Positions 1 through 7,737 of a DNA stretch of 28,503 bases are shown one piece after another. Source of the stretch: Anaerolineaceae bacterium UBA6105 (GTDB lineage: Bacteria; Chloroflexota; Anaerolineae; Anaerolineales; Anaerolineaceae); NCBI GenBank assembly GCA_002423495.1, contig DIWN01000036.1, forward strand, positions 24,710 to 53,212, written 5' to 3'. The position numbers were made by a program, and so were the translations under genes. The notes below the pieces were generated by a model that made no database searches, was not told the origin of the DNA, and saw only the letters and a list, made by a program, of their open reading frames with translations. Position 1 is the first letter of the stretch. Every line of letters starts with the position of its first letter.

Positions 1-821
1 CTGGCGATGATTTTCATGCCAGGGAATTTTTGCTTCAGGTAGTCGCCAGCGGCAATTGTGCCGGCGGAGCCGGTTGCCGACGCGAAGCCTGCCAAGCGAT
101 CTTTTTCTCCTAAGAGTTTGTGAGCCAACTCTTCCAGGGCGTCGCCAGAAATCAGATAATGCCAGAAATAATTGCCAAATTCATCGAACTGGTTGAAGAT
201 TACCAGGTCCTCACCACTGCGGCGGAGTTCCCAGCATTTGTCGAAGATTTCCTTGACGTTTGATTCGGTGCCAGGCGTGGCAATGACCTCACCAGCCACA
301 GTACGCAGCCAGTCAAAGCGTTCCTTGCTCATGCCTTCAGGAAGAATAGCAATGGATTCACAAGCCAGCAAATGCGAATCATACGCGCCGCCCCGGCAAT
401 AGTTACCGGTTGAAGGCCAAACCGCCTTTTGAGTAGTGGGGTCAAATTGACCGGTGATGAGGCGGGGAACCAGGCAGCCAAACGCGGCACCAACTTTGTG
501 GACGCCGGTGGGGAACCACTTTCCCACCAGGGCAACAATTCTTGCTTTGGTGCCAGTGAAGCTGGAAGGAAATTCGATGTAGTTGAGACCCCCAAACAAT
601 CCGCCAAATGGTGTGGGTTCATTGTGCCAGGTGATGCGGAAGAGATTCAGTGGGTGCAGGTCCCAAAGACCGACCTCTTTCAAGCGATCCTGAATATCGG
701 CAGGCACCAGCGAGGGGTCACGCTGCTGGGCAAAAGTGGGAATGATAATTTTGCGTTCGCGTACACGCTGAAGGGTACGTTCGAGGCGGTCATTCATTAT
801 GGTCAAATCGATTTTTGTCAT
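1..821 (-). CDS. PLP-dependent fold-type II lyase (cysteine synthase/threonine synthase-like), C-terminus outside the window
   Basis: I translated the minus strand from the ATG at 821 and it stays open to base 1, giving 273 residues with no stop. The start has AGGAA about 7 nt upstream. The protein carries a GVHKVGAAF segment in which Lys109 is the likely Schiff-base lysine, a STGNYCRGGAYDS substrate/PLP loop, and a TGSAGTIAAGDY glycine loop of the kind that holds the PLP phosphate. These are hallmarks of the tryptophan-synthase-beta superfamily (cysteine synthase, threonine synthase, threonine dehydratase, diaminopropionate lyase). The exact substrate cannot be read from the sequence. It is the last visible gene of the minus-strand run starting at folD and lies 22 bp after the glycosyltransferase stop. 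Its nearness to a second fold-type II enzyme (threonine synthase-like) suggests amino-acid metabolism. The missing C-terminus limits certainty. Confidence 0.85.
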   Translation of the reverse strand, partial: MTKIDLTIMNDRLERTLQRVRERKIIIPTFAQQRDPSLVPADIQDRLKEVGLWDLHPLNLFRITWHNEPTPFGGLFGGLNYIEFPSSFTGTKARIVALVGKWFPTGVHKVGAAFGCLVPRLITGQFDPTTQKAVWPSTGNYCRGGAYDSHLLACESIAILPEGMSKERFDWLRTVAGEVIATPGTESNVKEIFDKCWELRRSGEDLVIFNQFDEFGNYFWHYLISGDALEELAHKLLGEKDRLAGFASATGSAGTIAAGDYLKQKFPGMKIIA

Positions 822-843
822 GTTTGGGTTCCTGTGGTTCTTT

Positions 844-1818
844 TTATTTTTTTTCTTTTTCCCGATCAAGCCGGGTGGGGTCGAGGGACTTATCGGGTCC
901 TTCGGCAACAATGTAAAGTGGACGACCTTTGGCTTCGTCGTAGATGCGACCGATGTACTCACCGAGCACGCCCATGCCGATCAGCAGAAGGCCAGCCAGG
1001 AAGATCATGGTCAGCCAGCTTGCAAGTACGTAGGTGAGGTCGAAGCCGTTGAAAATTGCCAGGCCAAGATAGATAAGCAGCAGCAGCAGGCTGAGCGCTA
1101 CCAGCACAACGCCGCCGGTGGTGAGCATTTGAAGCGGAAAGTTCGAGAATCCTGTCACTGCGTTCATGGCCAGGCGGATCATTTTCTTGAGTGGGTAGTG
1201 AGTCTCGCCGGCATGGCGCGCGGCGCGCTTGTATTCCACACCGATTTGCCTGAAGCCCACCCAGGCGCCCATTCCGCGCAGGATGCGGTTGCGCTCGCGC
1301 ATCTGGTTGATGATTTCGAGTGCCTGGCGGTCTACCAGGCGGAAATCGCCGGTATTGAGCGGCATTTTCACGTCGGTTATCTTGTAGATCAGCTTGTAGA
1401 AAAGCGAGGCAGTGGTCAGTTTGAACCAGCTTTCCCCTTCGCGCTCAGTGCGTACCGCGTACACAACCTGGTAGCCTTCGCGCCATTTTTCGATCAATTC
1501 AAGGATCACTTCCGGGGGATCCTGCAGGTCAGAGTCAATGATGACGACAGCCTTGCCACGGCTGTAATCCATGCCGGCTGTCACGGCGATCTGGTGCCCA
1601 AAATTGCGGGCAAATATAACCGGACGCACGCGCTCATCCTGCTGGGAAAGTTTGCGGATACTCTCCGTGGAGCCGTCCGAGCTGCCGTCATCTACCAGGA
1701 TCAACTCCCATTCCTCGCCAGTCTGGTTCATGACCTCGCTGACCCTGGCGTAAAGCAGGGGCAGGTTCTCGAGTTCGTTGTAAATCGGGGCAATAATGGT
1801 GAAAACTGGTTCAGACAT
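844..1818 (-). CDS. GT2 family polyprenyl-phosphate glycosyltransferase (DPM1/GtrB/ArnC-like)
   Basis: The 324-residue protein is a GT-A fold glycosyltransferase. The N-terminus has the FTIIAPIYNE strand, DDGSSDGS at residues 43-50 (nucleotide-sugar binding) and DSDLQDPP around 95-102 (the metal-binding DxD). Two hydrophobic helices follow at about 232-256 and 263-287, and a basic tail ends in EKEKK. This plan matches dolichol-/undecaprenyl-phosphate sugar transferases that load a sugar onto a lipid carrier at the inner face of the membrane for cell-surface glycans or protein glycosylation. AGAGG lies about 7 nt before the ATG. The start overlaps the end of the threonine synthase-like gene by 8 bp, so translation is probably coupled. 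A surface-glycan enzyme is an odd neighbour for amino-acid and purine enzymes and no other glycan gene is visible. The sugar donor is unknown. Confidence 0.9.
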   Translation of the reverse strand: MSEPVFTIIAPIYNELENLPLLYARVSEVMNQTGEEWELILVDDGSSDGSTESIRKLSQQDERVRPVIFARNFGHQIAVTAGMDYSRGKAVVIIDSDLQDPPEVILELIEKWREGYQVVYAVRTEREGESWFKLTTASLFYKLIYKITDVKMPLNTGDFRLVDRQALEIINQMRERNRILRGMGAWVGFRQIGVEYKRAARHAGETHYPLKKMIRLAMNAVTGFSNFPLQMLTTGGVVLVALSLLLLLIYLGLAIFNGFDLTYVLASWLTMIFLAGLLLIGMGVLGEYIGRIYDEAKGRPLYIVAEGPDKSLDPTRLDREKEKK

Positions 1819-3055
1819 GAAGCGCCTCTTTGAGTTGTTTTAGGGTTGGCTCAATGATGGGTGCGGGCTCTACGGCTCGCATAGCGGCATTGATATCCTT
1901 CAATCCGCTGCCTGTGCAGAGTACCAGGGCGGGCTCATCCGATTGATGCAAGCCCTGCCTGAGGGCTGCTTGCAGCCCGGCAAATGCTGCCGCGGCAGCA
2001 GGCTCCACGAAGAGCCCGGCTTTGCCAAGCCTTGGGATTGCCTGCAGTATCTCCTGGTCTGAAACGGTAAGGTAATAACCCCCGCTCTGATTGACACGCT
2101 TAAGCGCGCGTTCTCCATCGCGGGGTAAATCCACGCTGATGCTGTCTGCAACGGTTTTTGCTCTCAACGGAGTAATTTCATTGACGCCAGCTTTGAAGGC
2201 ATTGTAAATGGCGGCTGAGCCTTCAGCCTGCACGCCTACCAGCCTGGGCAATCTTTCAATCCAACCCAACGCAAGCAGGTCCACAAAACCTTTTGCCACG
2301 CCGCTGAGGATGTTGCCATCACCAACGGGAATAAAAATCGTCAAATTTTGCGCGGATTTTCCGCGCTTGTGCAACACCTGCTCCCAGATTTCCAGTCCAG
2401 CGGTCTTTTTGCCTTCCACGGTGAATGGGTTGTAGCCTGTGTTGCGGTTGTACCAGCCGAATTCATGCGAGGCTTCGATGCTCAGGTCAAAAGCCTGATC
2501 ATAGTTGCCATCCACCAGCACCACCCGGGCGCCAAATGTCAGCAATTGCGCCACCTTCGCGGGTGGAGCACTGCGCGGGGCAATAATTACCGCCTGTTTG
2601 CCTACGCTGGCAGCCATACAGGCCAAGGCGGCACCTGCGTTGCCCGTTGAGGCAGCGATAATGGTTTGAATGTCTGATTCGATCGCGCGGGCAACCACCA
2701 GCGCACTGGCGCGATCCTTGAAGGACGCGCTTGGGTTGCGGCTTTCGTCCTTGATCCACAGCTCCTGCATGCCAAGGCTTTTTCGCAGGGATTCGGGTTG
2801 ATAGACTGGCGTCAAACCCACCTGGTGGAGGGGGGTATTGTTGAAACCGGGGTCGGGGGCGGCAAGCAAGGGCGCGTAACGCCAGATTGAGGCTTCACCG
2901 CTCTCGAGGATGGCGCTTTGGTTTATTTCATCCGGATTCTCTTCAAAGCTGAAGTGAGCATCCAGGTTGCCACCACAGGTCAGGCAATTATAGGTGACCT
3001 GGTCGGGCTCAAAACACTGCCCACATTCAGAACATTGAAAGTAGCTAAGCGGCAT
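1811..3055 (-). CDS. thrC: Threonine synthase-like PLP enzyme
   Basis: The protein (414 residues from the ATG at 3055) opens with a zinc-ribbon-like module, with Cys8, Cys11/14, Cys24 and Cys27. It continues as a fold-type II PLP enzyme with SASFKDRA (Lys113 as the PLP lysine), AASTGNAGAAL around 135-144, and a C-terminal LCTGSGLKD motif. This arrangement is that of the class of threonine synthase that turns O-phosphohomoserine into threonine, with an N-terminal rubredoxin-like domain. I chose 3055 rather than the in-frame ATG at 3067 because GGGA lies about 6 nt before 3055, while nothing resembling a ribosome site precedes 3067. About 100 bp separate it from the carbamate kinase upstream, with no clear terminator. 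Related cysteate or diaminopropionate-type activities cannot be excluded, since related lyases share these motifs and the neighbours are not threonine biosynthesis genes. Confidence 0.85.
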   Translation of the reverse strand: MPLSYFQCSECGQCFEPDQVTYNCLTCGGNLDAHFSFEENPDEINQSAILESGEASIWRYAPLLAAPDPGFNNTPLHQVGLTPVYQPESLRKSLGMQELWIKDESRNPSASFKDRASALVVARAIESDIQTIIAASTGNAGAALACMAASVGKQAVIIAPRSAPPAKVAQLLTFGARVVLVDGNYDQAFDLSIEASHEFGWYNRNTGYNPFTVEGKKTAGLEIWEQVLHKRGKSAQNLTIFIPVGDGNILSGVAKGFVDLLALGWIERLPRLVGVQAEGSAAIYNAFKAGVNEITPLRAKTVADSISVDLPRDGERALKRVNQSGGYYLTVSDQEILQAIPRLGKAGLFVEPAAAAAFAGLQAALRQGLHQSDEPALVLCTGSGLKDINAAMRAVEPAPIIEPTLKQLKEALHV

Positions 3056-3167
3056 GATATTTCCCATTAAGTTGCGAAGAGATAAGGGGTGAGTCTTTGA
3101 ATTTTTAGGCCCAACCCACCCGCTTGTCTCATGAATTTCAAATTATTGTTTATTTTACCTTATCCGC

Positions 3168-4115
3168 CTAAGGCAGGATCCAGGTGCCGGTTTTGCCCTC
3201 GAGCGCATCTTTGATGTGTTCAGGGTCGGTGATCAGGGCTTTTTTGCCGCCTTTGTCCATGAATTTCAGAATGGCTTCGATCTTTGGCAGCATGGAACCT
3301 TTGGCAAACTGTCCTTCAGCCAGGTACTTTCGGGCTTCAGCGACGGTCATGGTGTCCAGCCATTTTTGGTCAGGCTTGTTGAAGTTGATGGCCACTTTTT
3401 CCACCGCGGTGCTGATCAGGAAGAGGTCTGCATTGATCATGCTGGCAAGGATGGCGGAGCCAAAGTCCTTATCGATCACAGCTTCCACACCGGTGAGATC
3501 ACCATTTTCAAGCTGCATGACGGGAATGCCGCCGCCGCCAACAGCCACGACCACAAATCCCTGCTCAATCAAGCTGCGGATGGCATCCGCTTCCACAATG
3601 GTTTGCGGAATAGGGGAGGGTACCACGCGCCGCCAGCCACGTCCGGCATCTTCCACCATGGTCCAGCCTTCATTGGCCATCTTTTCTTTGGCAGCTGTTT
3701 CATCCATGAAGGAACCAATTGGCTTGGTTGGGTTTTCAAAGGCAGGGTCCTTGCGGTCAACGATGGTTTGGGTGACGACTGTAACAGCTTGTTTCCTGAT
3801 CCCGCGCAGGTGGAATTCGTTGTGGAGGGCTTGCTGGAACATGTAGCCAATCGCACCCTGGGTGTCGGCACCGCAGTAGTCCAGCGGGACTTCATGCAGC
3901 TCGTGGGATGCGAGTTCAGAGCGGCGCAGAATGAAACCAACCTGCGGACCATTGCCGTGCGTGATAACAACATCCCAACCTTCAGTGATCATATTGGCGA
4001 TGTGTTTCATTGTTTCCGCCGCAGCCTGATACTGATCGGGGACGGTTTGATGGTTCTTGTCTTTGATTAACGCGTTGCCGCCTACTGCGACTACTGCCAA
4101 ACCTTTACTTTGCAT
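3168..4115 (-). CDS. arcC: Carbamate kinase
   Basis: The 315-residue protein matches the full length of carbamate kinases and belongs to the amino-acid kinase fold. Visible motifs are VAVGGNAL at the N-terminus, VITHGNGPQVG (phosphate/substrate loop) around 50-60, VVAVGGGGIPV in the middle, and the C-terminal GSMLPKIEA segment. The enzyme makes ATP from ADP and carbamoyl phosphate (releasing carbamate, which breaks down to ammonia and CO2) in arginine, agmatine, allantoin or purine catabolism. AAAGGAGA lies about 9 nt upstream of the ATG. It sits 42 bp after the 8-oxoguanine deaminase gene on the same strand. No arginine deiminase or ornithine carbamoyltransferase is seen in the window, so the source of carbamoyl phosphate is open. 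A purine-derived source is suggested by the neighbour only. Confidence 0.96.
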   Translation of the reverse strand: MQSKGLAVVAVGGNALIKDKNHQTVPDQYQAAAETMKHIANMITEGWDVVITHGNGPQVGFILRRSELASHELHEVPLDYCGADTQGAIGYMFQQALHNEFHLRGIRKQAVTVVTQTIVDRKDPAFENPTKPIGSFMDETAAKEKMANEGWTMVEDAGRGWRRVVPSPIPQTIVEADAIRSLIEQGFVVVAVGGGGIPVMQLENGDLTGVEAVIDKDFGSAILASMINADLFLISTAVEKVAINFNKPDQKWLDTMTVAEARKYLAEGQFAKGSMLPKIEAILKFMDKGGKKALITDPEHIKDALEGKTGTWILP

Positions 4116-4157
4116 AGAAAGAGTCTCCTTTGGATCTCCGTATGGGTGAGTTCTTGT

Positions 4158-5543
4158 TTAAATCTGCAACAGGCGTTTTGCTGCCTGGTTGTGTTTCTCA
4201 ACTTGCCTGTGAATGTCGAGCTTGGTCAACTGACCTTCACGCACAATCACCTCTCCGCCAACAACCGTCCAGTTTGCCTTGACGGGCTGGCAGAAAAGAA
4301 CGGTGGCAAGGGGGTCGGCGATTGCGCCGGCATAGTCCAGCTCGCGCAAGTCCATGGCAAAGAAGTCCGCGCATTTGCCAACCTCAAGTGAGCCGATGTC
4401 TTTGCGTCCGAGCACGGAAGCGCCGCCGCGTGTGGCGATCGAGAGCGCCTGGCGGGCGGTCATGATCGGTGGGGCGTCAGGCGCGGAGCGGGATGCGCCC
4501 TTAATTCCGCTGTTGACACGCGCGAGGAGAAATGCCTGGTGGACTTCGTTGAGCATGTGGGAACCGTCGTTGCTGGCAGAGCCATCCACGCCGATCGAAA
4601 GTTTAACTCCGCGTGCCAGCATGTTCATGACCGGCGCGATGCCGGATGCAAGACGCATATTGGAGGAGGGGCAGTGCGCTACGCCGCAACCGTGGCGGGC
4701 ATAAAGATCGATTTCGTCTTCATTTACCCAAATTGAGTGGGCAAACCAGACGTCATCGCCGATCCAATCGACTGACTGCATGTAGGCTACCGGTTTGTAA
4801 CCGAATTTTGCCTGGCAGAAATCATCCTCATCCTCAGTTTCAGCAAGATGGGTATGGAGGTGGACGCCGTATTTGCGGGCCAGAACTGCAGACTCGCGCA
4901 TCAGTTCGCCAGTGACGCTGAAGGGGGAGCAGGGCGCCAGCACAATTTGCAGCTTGGAACCGGGTTTGGGATCATGATAGCGCTGGATCAGACGTTCGCT
5001 GTCCTTGAGAATGTTTTCTTCCGTGTCCACGACGGAATCGGGCGGAAGCCCACCCTTGGATTGCCCCAGGCTCATTGAACCGCGGGCTGCATGCAAACGC
5101 ATTCCCATTTCCGCTGCCGCAGCGATCTCGTCATCCAATTTGCTGCCATTGGGGAACAGGTAAAGATGATCTGACGAAGTCGTACAGCCGGAAAGCGCCA
5201 GCTCCGCCAGGGCAGTTTGGGTGCTGATGTAGATATCTTCCGGGTTCATGCGCGCCCAAATAGGGTAGAGCGTGGTCAGCCAGTTAAAGAGGTTGGCATC
5301 CTGGGCGGCAGGCAAGGCGCGTGTCAGCGTCTGATAGAAATGGTGATGGGTGTTGATGAGACCCGGCAAAACGACGTGATGGCTCAAGTCCAACACTTCG
5401 TCGGCCTCTTGCGGCAGATCAGCCTGGCTGCCGATTTGTTCGATAAAACCATCGCGGCAGAAGATCGCGGCATCTTTAAGTTCGCGGTCCTGCCCGTCCA
5501 TGGTAACGATCAGGTCAGCGTTTTTGACGAGTAAGGTCGGCAT
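4158..5543 (-). CDS. Amidohydrolase, probably 8-oxoguanine deaminase (SsnA/TrzN-type family)
   Basis: The 461-residue protein is a complete metal-dependent amidohydrolase of the COG0402 type. It has the N-terminal beta-sandwich with LIVTMDGQDREL, GLINTHHHFYQTLTR (ligands His66/His68), HLHTHLAETEDED (His232, Glu235), VWFAHSIWV (His269) and IGVDGSASNDGSHM (Asp320). HHHFYQTLTRALPAAQDA, TLYPIWARM and SDHLYLFPNG closely recall 8-oxoguanine deaminases, which convert 8-oxoguanine to uric acid. Guanine deaminase, SsnA of purine-degradation clusters and chlorohydrolases of triazine metabolism are alternatives. AGGAGG lies about 6 nt before the ATG. The gene begins 15 bp after the folD stop and precedes carbamate kinase, so it is probably cotranscribed with both. 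The fold call is very secure and the substrate is less so. Confidence 0.88.
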   Translation of the reverse strand: MPTLLVKNADLIVTMDGQDRELKDAAIFCRDGFIEQIGSQADLPQEADEVLDLSHHVVLPGLINTHHHFYQTLTRALPAAQDANLFNWLTTLYPIWARMNPEDIYISTQTALAELALSGCTTSSDHLYLFPNGSKLDDEIAAAAEMGMRLHAARGSMSLGQSKGGLPPDSVVDTEENILKDSERLIQRYHDPKPGSKLQIVLAPCSPFSVTGELMRESAVLARKYGVHLHTHLAETEDEDDFCQAKFGYKPVAYMQSVDWIGDDVWFAHSIWVNEDEIDLYARHGCGVAHCPSSNMRLASGIAPVMNMLARGVKLSIGVDGSASNDGSHMLNEVHQAFLLARVNSGIKGASRSAPDAPPIMTARQALSIATRGGASVLGRKDIGSLEVGKCADFFAMDLRELDYAGAIADPLATVLFCQPVKANWTVVGGEVIVREGQLTKLDIHRQVEKHNQAAKRLLQI

Positions 5544-5558
5544 GGGAACCTCCTGAGA

Positions 5559-6440
5559 CTAGGGCTGGTCAGCCAATTCGGCTGCGCGCAGAGTATTTTG
5601 GAGCAGCATCGCAATGGTCATGGGTCCAACGCCGCCAGGCACAGGGGTGATCGCGCCGGCAACTTCCGACACTTCATCATACGCCACATCGCCCACGAGG
5701 CGGTAGCCGCGTTTGGCACTGGCATCTTCCTTACGATTAATGCCCACGTCGATCACAATTGCTCCAGGCTTCACCCATTCTTTTTTGACAAATTCGGGCT
5801 GACCGATGGCGGCTACCAGGATATCTGCTTCCCTGACCACAGAAGGCAGGTCGCGCGTGCGGGAATGGCAGATGGTGACAGTAGCATTGGCTTTGACCAG
5901 TAGTAAAGCTACTGGCATGCCAACGATGTTGGAGCGGCCAAGCACTACGGCGTTCGCGCCGCTGAGCTGCGCGCCAGCGCGCTCCAACAGCACGATGCAG
6001 CCGGCAGGCGTGCAGGGTATAAAGACAGGCTCGCGACCTTTTTGCGCCAGCCGTCCGATGTTGACCGGGTGGAAACCATCCACGTCCTTGTTGAGGTCGA
6101 TGGCGGAGAGCACTTTTTCTTCGTCCAGATGACGGGGAAGGGGCAATTGCACAAGGATGCCATTAACTGCAGGATCTGCGTTGAGTGTTCGTACCAGTTC
6201 CTCAACTTCCTCCTGGGTGGCATCTTCGGGTAGATTATGACCAAAAGAGTTGATCCCCGCTTCGGCGCAAGCTTTTTGTTTGCTGCGCACATAAACCTGC
6301 GAGGCAGGGTTTTCACCTACCAGCACGGTAGCAAGACCTGGTGCTCGGAGCCCTCTTTTCAAGCGGTTATCAACTGCCGCTTTGACTTCGTCACGGATTT
6401 CCTGTCCAATCTTTTTTCCATCGATGATTTTCGCGCTCAT
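5559..6440 (-). CDS. folD: Bifunctional methylenetetrahydrofolate dehydrogenase / methenyltetrahydrofolate cyclohydrolase
   Basis: The 293-residue protein is full-length FolD. It interconverts 5,10-methylene-, 5,10-methenyl- and 10-formyl-tetrahydrofolate with NADP(H) in the cytoplasm. Visible signatures are YVRSKQKAC with Tyr50 and the catalytic Lys54, VQLPLPRHL, CTPAGC, the Rossmann loop VVLGRSNIVGMPVA, and the C-terminal TPVPGGVGPMTIAML. GGAGG lies 5 nt before the ATG. A consensus -10 box (TATAAT, minus strand 6463-6458) stands about 17 nt upstream, which would give a leader of only about 10 nt. FolD seems to be the first gene of the run that continues with the purine deaminase and carbamate kinase, and it is divergent from uridine kinase. 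Confidence 0.98.
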   Translation of the reverse strand: MSAKIIDGKKIGQEIRDEVKAAVDNRLKRGLRAPGLATVLVGENPASQVYVRSKQKACAEAGINSFGHNLPEDATQEEVEELVRTLNADPAVNGILVQLPLPRHLDEEKVLSAIDLNKDVDGFHPVNIGRLAQKGREPVFIPCTPAGCIVLLERAGAQLSGANAVVLGRSNIVGMPVALLLVKANATVTICHSRTRDLPSVVREADILVAAIGQPEFVKKEWVKPGAIVIDVGINRKEDASAKRGYRLVGDVAYDEVSEVAGAITPVPGGVGPMTIAMLLQNTLRAAELADQP

Positions 6441-6457
6441 TTCAGCCTCCGTGGGTC

Positions 6458-6463
6458 ATTATA
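6458..6463 (-). promoter_or_regulatory. -10 box of the folD operon promoter
   Basis: Minus-strand TATAAT is a perfect match to the housekeeping -10 consensus. Transcription would begin near 6451, just ahead of the GGAGG ribosome site of folD. No good -35 is seen, and the place where it should be (about 6481-6486) overlaps the plus-strand -10 of udk. Confidence 0.6.
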
Positions 6464-6476
6464 CCCGAAAGGAAGG

Positions 6477-6482
6477 TATAAT
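6477..6482 (+). promoter_or_regulatory. -10 box of the uridine kinase promoter, leaderless spacing
   Basis: TATAAT is followed by exactly six bases and then the udk ATG, so the expected start of transcription is the A of the start codon itself. The -35 region is weak (GGGTCA at 6453-6458, 18-nt spacer) and overlaps the folD -10 box. Confidence 0.6.
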
Positions 6483-6488
6483 TTGCTC

Positions 6489-7118
6489 ATGCCCACATCT
6501 CACACTCCGTTGATAATTGGTATTGCAGGTGGATCCGGCTCAGGAAAAACGACCCTGGCGAGCAGCATCCTTGACTCGATTGGTGCAGACAAAATTGCCT
6601 TCTTACCGCATGATGCCTATTATCGCAATCAGAGCAACAAAACTTTTAAAGAGCGATTGATGGTCAATTATGACCACCCTGATTCGCTTGAAACTGAGCT
6701 TTTGATCAAGCACATCAACACTCTCAGACACGGCGAGGCGGTGGACTTACCCGTTTATGACTTCAAACAACATACCCGCGCCGCAACTACCGTTCGTGTT
6801 CTTCCCAAGCCGATCATCCTGGTGGAGGGGATCCTCATTTTTGTTGAGCCCAAGCTGCGCAACCTGTGCTCGATGAAGCTTTTCGTAGATACAGATCAGG
6901 ACATTTGCTTCATCCGCCGTCTGCTCAGGGATGTGACAGAACGCGGGCGCACGGTTGAATCCGTGATCGATCAATATCTGAGGACTGTCCGTCCGAGTTT
7001 TATCGAATTTGTGGAACCGACAAAGCGTTTTGCGGATGTAATCATTCCCGAAGGCGGCATGAACACGGTGGCTTCAGATATGGTGATCGCGCGCCTCAAA
7101 GCGCTGCTGCCAGAATGA
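6489..7118 (+). CDS. udk: Uridine kinase
   Basis: The 209-residue protein is a P-loop nucleoside kinase that phosphorylates uridine and cytidine to the monophosphates (pyrimidine salvage). It has IGIAGGSGSGKTT (Walker A, residues 10-22), LPHDAYYRN, NYDHPDSLE, PVYDFKQHTR, ILVEGILIF and RRLLRDVTERGRT, all typical of the Udk/PRK family and at the usual length. The open frame continues upstream to 6237 within folD on the other strand, but the start was set at 6489 because the conserved kinase fold begins there and a TATAAT box ends 6 nt before it. No ribosome site lies at normal distance; AAGG at 6473-6476 is too far and would not be transcribed from that promoter. The gene overlaps the next one by 4 bp (ATGA). 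Confidence 0.95.
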   Translation: MPTSHTPLIIGIAGGSGSGKTTLASSILDSIGADKIAFLPHDAYYRNQSNKTFKERLMVNYDHPDSLETELLIKHINTLRHGEAVDLPVYDFKQHTRAATTVRVLPKPIILVEGILIFVEPKLRNLCSMKLFVDTDQDICFIRRLLRDVTERGRTVESVIDQYLRTVRPSFIEFVEPTKRFADVIIPEGGMNTVASDMVIARLKALLPE

Positions 7119-7669
7119 TTGTGGAAGAAAAGCCTAAGTTAACAAAACCTCAACTCTTTTTGCGCATTGCGCTGCTGGTGTTGGTTGTGGCGGGCACAGT
7201 TCTGCTGATTCTCAATCGCGACAGCATTCAACACCTGGAGGTCTACGGCTATCCGGGTATTTTCCTGGTTTCTTTGCTTTCAAACGCCACGATTTTGGTT
7301 CCACTGCCTGGAGTAATGCTCACATCAGCGATGGCTATGGTCTTTAACCCCTTTTGGGTGGCAATTGCTTCCGGAGCAGGGGCAGCATTGGGCGAACTTT
7401 CGGGATACCTGGTGGGCTTCAGCGGGCAGCCGATGCTTGAAAAATCTGAGAAGGTCAAAAAATTGACAGCCTGGATGCAGAACAACCAATCCTGGACAAT
7501 CTTTTTGCTGGCTTTGGTTCCAAATCCCTTGTTTGACATGGCAGGCTTCATGGCAGGAGCATCCCGCATGCCTGTCTGGAAGTTTCTGTTCTTTTGCCTG
7601 TTGGGAAAGATTGCCAAAATGCTGGCATTTGCCTACCTCGGGGCTGGCATCTTCAGTGTTTTTAAATGA
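7115..7669 (+). CDS. VTT-domain (YqaA/DedA/SNARE-associated-like) membrane protein
   Basis: The 184-residue protein has a first membrane helix at about 15-35, a long glycine-rich hydrophobic segment with PLPGVMLTSAMAMVFNPFWVAIASGAGAALGELSGYLVG, here read as the first half of the VTT fold, then ALVPNPLFDMAGFMAGASRMP and a last helix. NPLFD plus the GELSGY segment resemble YqaA-type members of the VTT (DedA/TVP38/VMP1) superfamily, several of which are lipid scramblases or flippases in the membrane. A specific substrate cannot be assigned. The start ATG overlaps the uridine kinase stop in an ATGA and has no clear ribosome site of its own, so it is probably translated by coupling. Confidence 0.85.
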   Translation: MIVEEKPKLTKPQLFLRIALLVLVVAGTVLLILNRDSIQHLEVYGYPGIFLVSLLSNATILVPLPGVMLTSAMAMVFNPFWVAIASGAGAALGELSGYLVGFSGQPMLEKSEKVKKLTAWMQNNQSWTIFLLALVPNPLFDMAGFMAGASRMPVWKFLFFCLLGKIAKMLAFAYLGAGIFSVFK

Positions 7670-7725
7670 ATCCCTCAAAAAATCCAACGTGTAATACTTT
7701 TAACCATAAAGTAAGAATGCCTGTG

Positions 7726-7731
7726 TATAAT
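7726..7731 (+). promoter_or_regulatory. -10 box of the rsmG promoter, leaderless spacing
   Basis: TATAAT is followed by six bases (TAAGAT) and the rsmG ATG, the same geometry as at udk. There is no Shine-Dalgarno-like sequence and no convincing -35 box. Confidence 0.6.
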
Positions 7732-7737
7732 TAAGAT

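Noticed and set aside
799..1833. Long 344-residue plus-strand open frame
   Set aside because: It lies entirely over the glycosyltransferase on the other strand, has a low-complexity Phe-rich start caused by the Lys/Glu tail codons of that gene, and shows no domain motifs.
3216..4070. 284-residue plus-strand open frame
   Set aside because: Antisense shadow of carbamate kinase, whose motifs are complete on the minus strand.
6237..6488. N-terminal extension of uridine kinase
   Set aside because: It overlaps folD on the opposite strand, is unlike any kinase, and contains the udk promoter.
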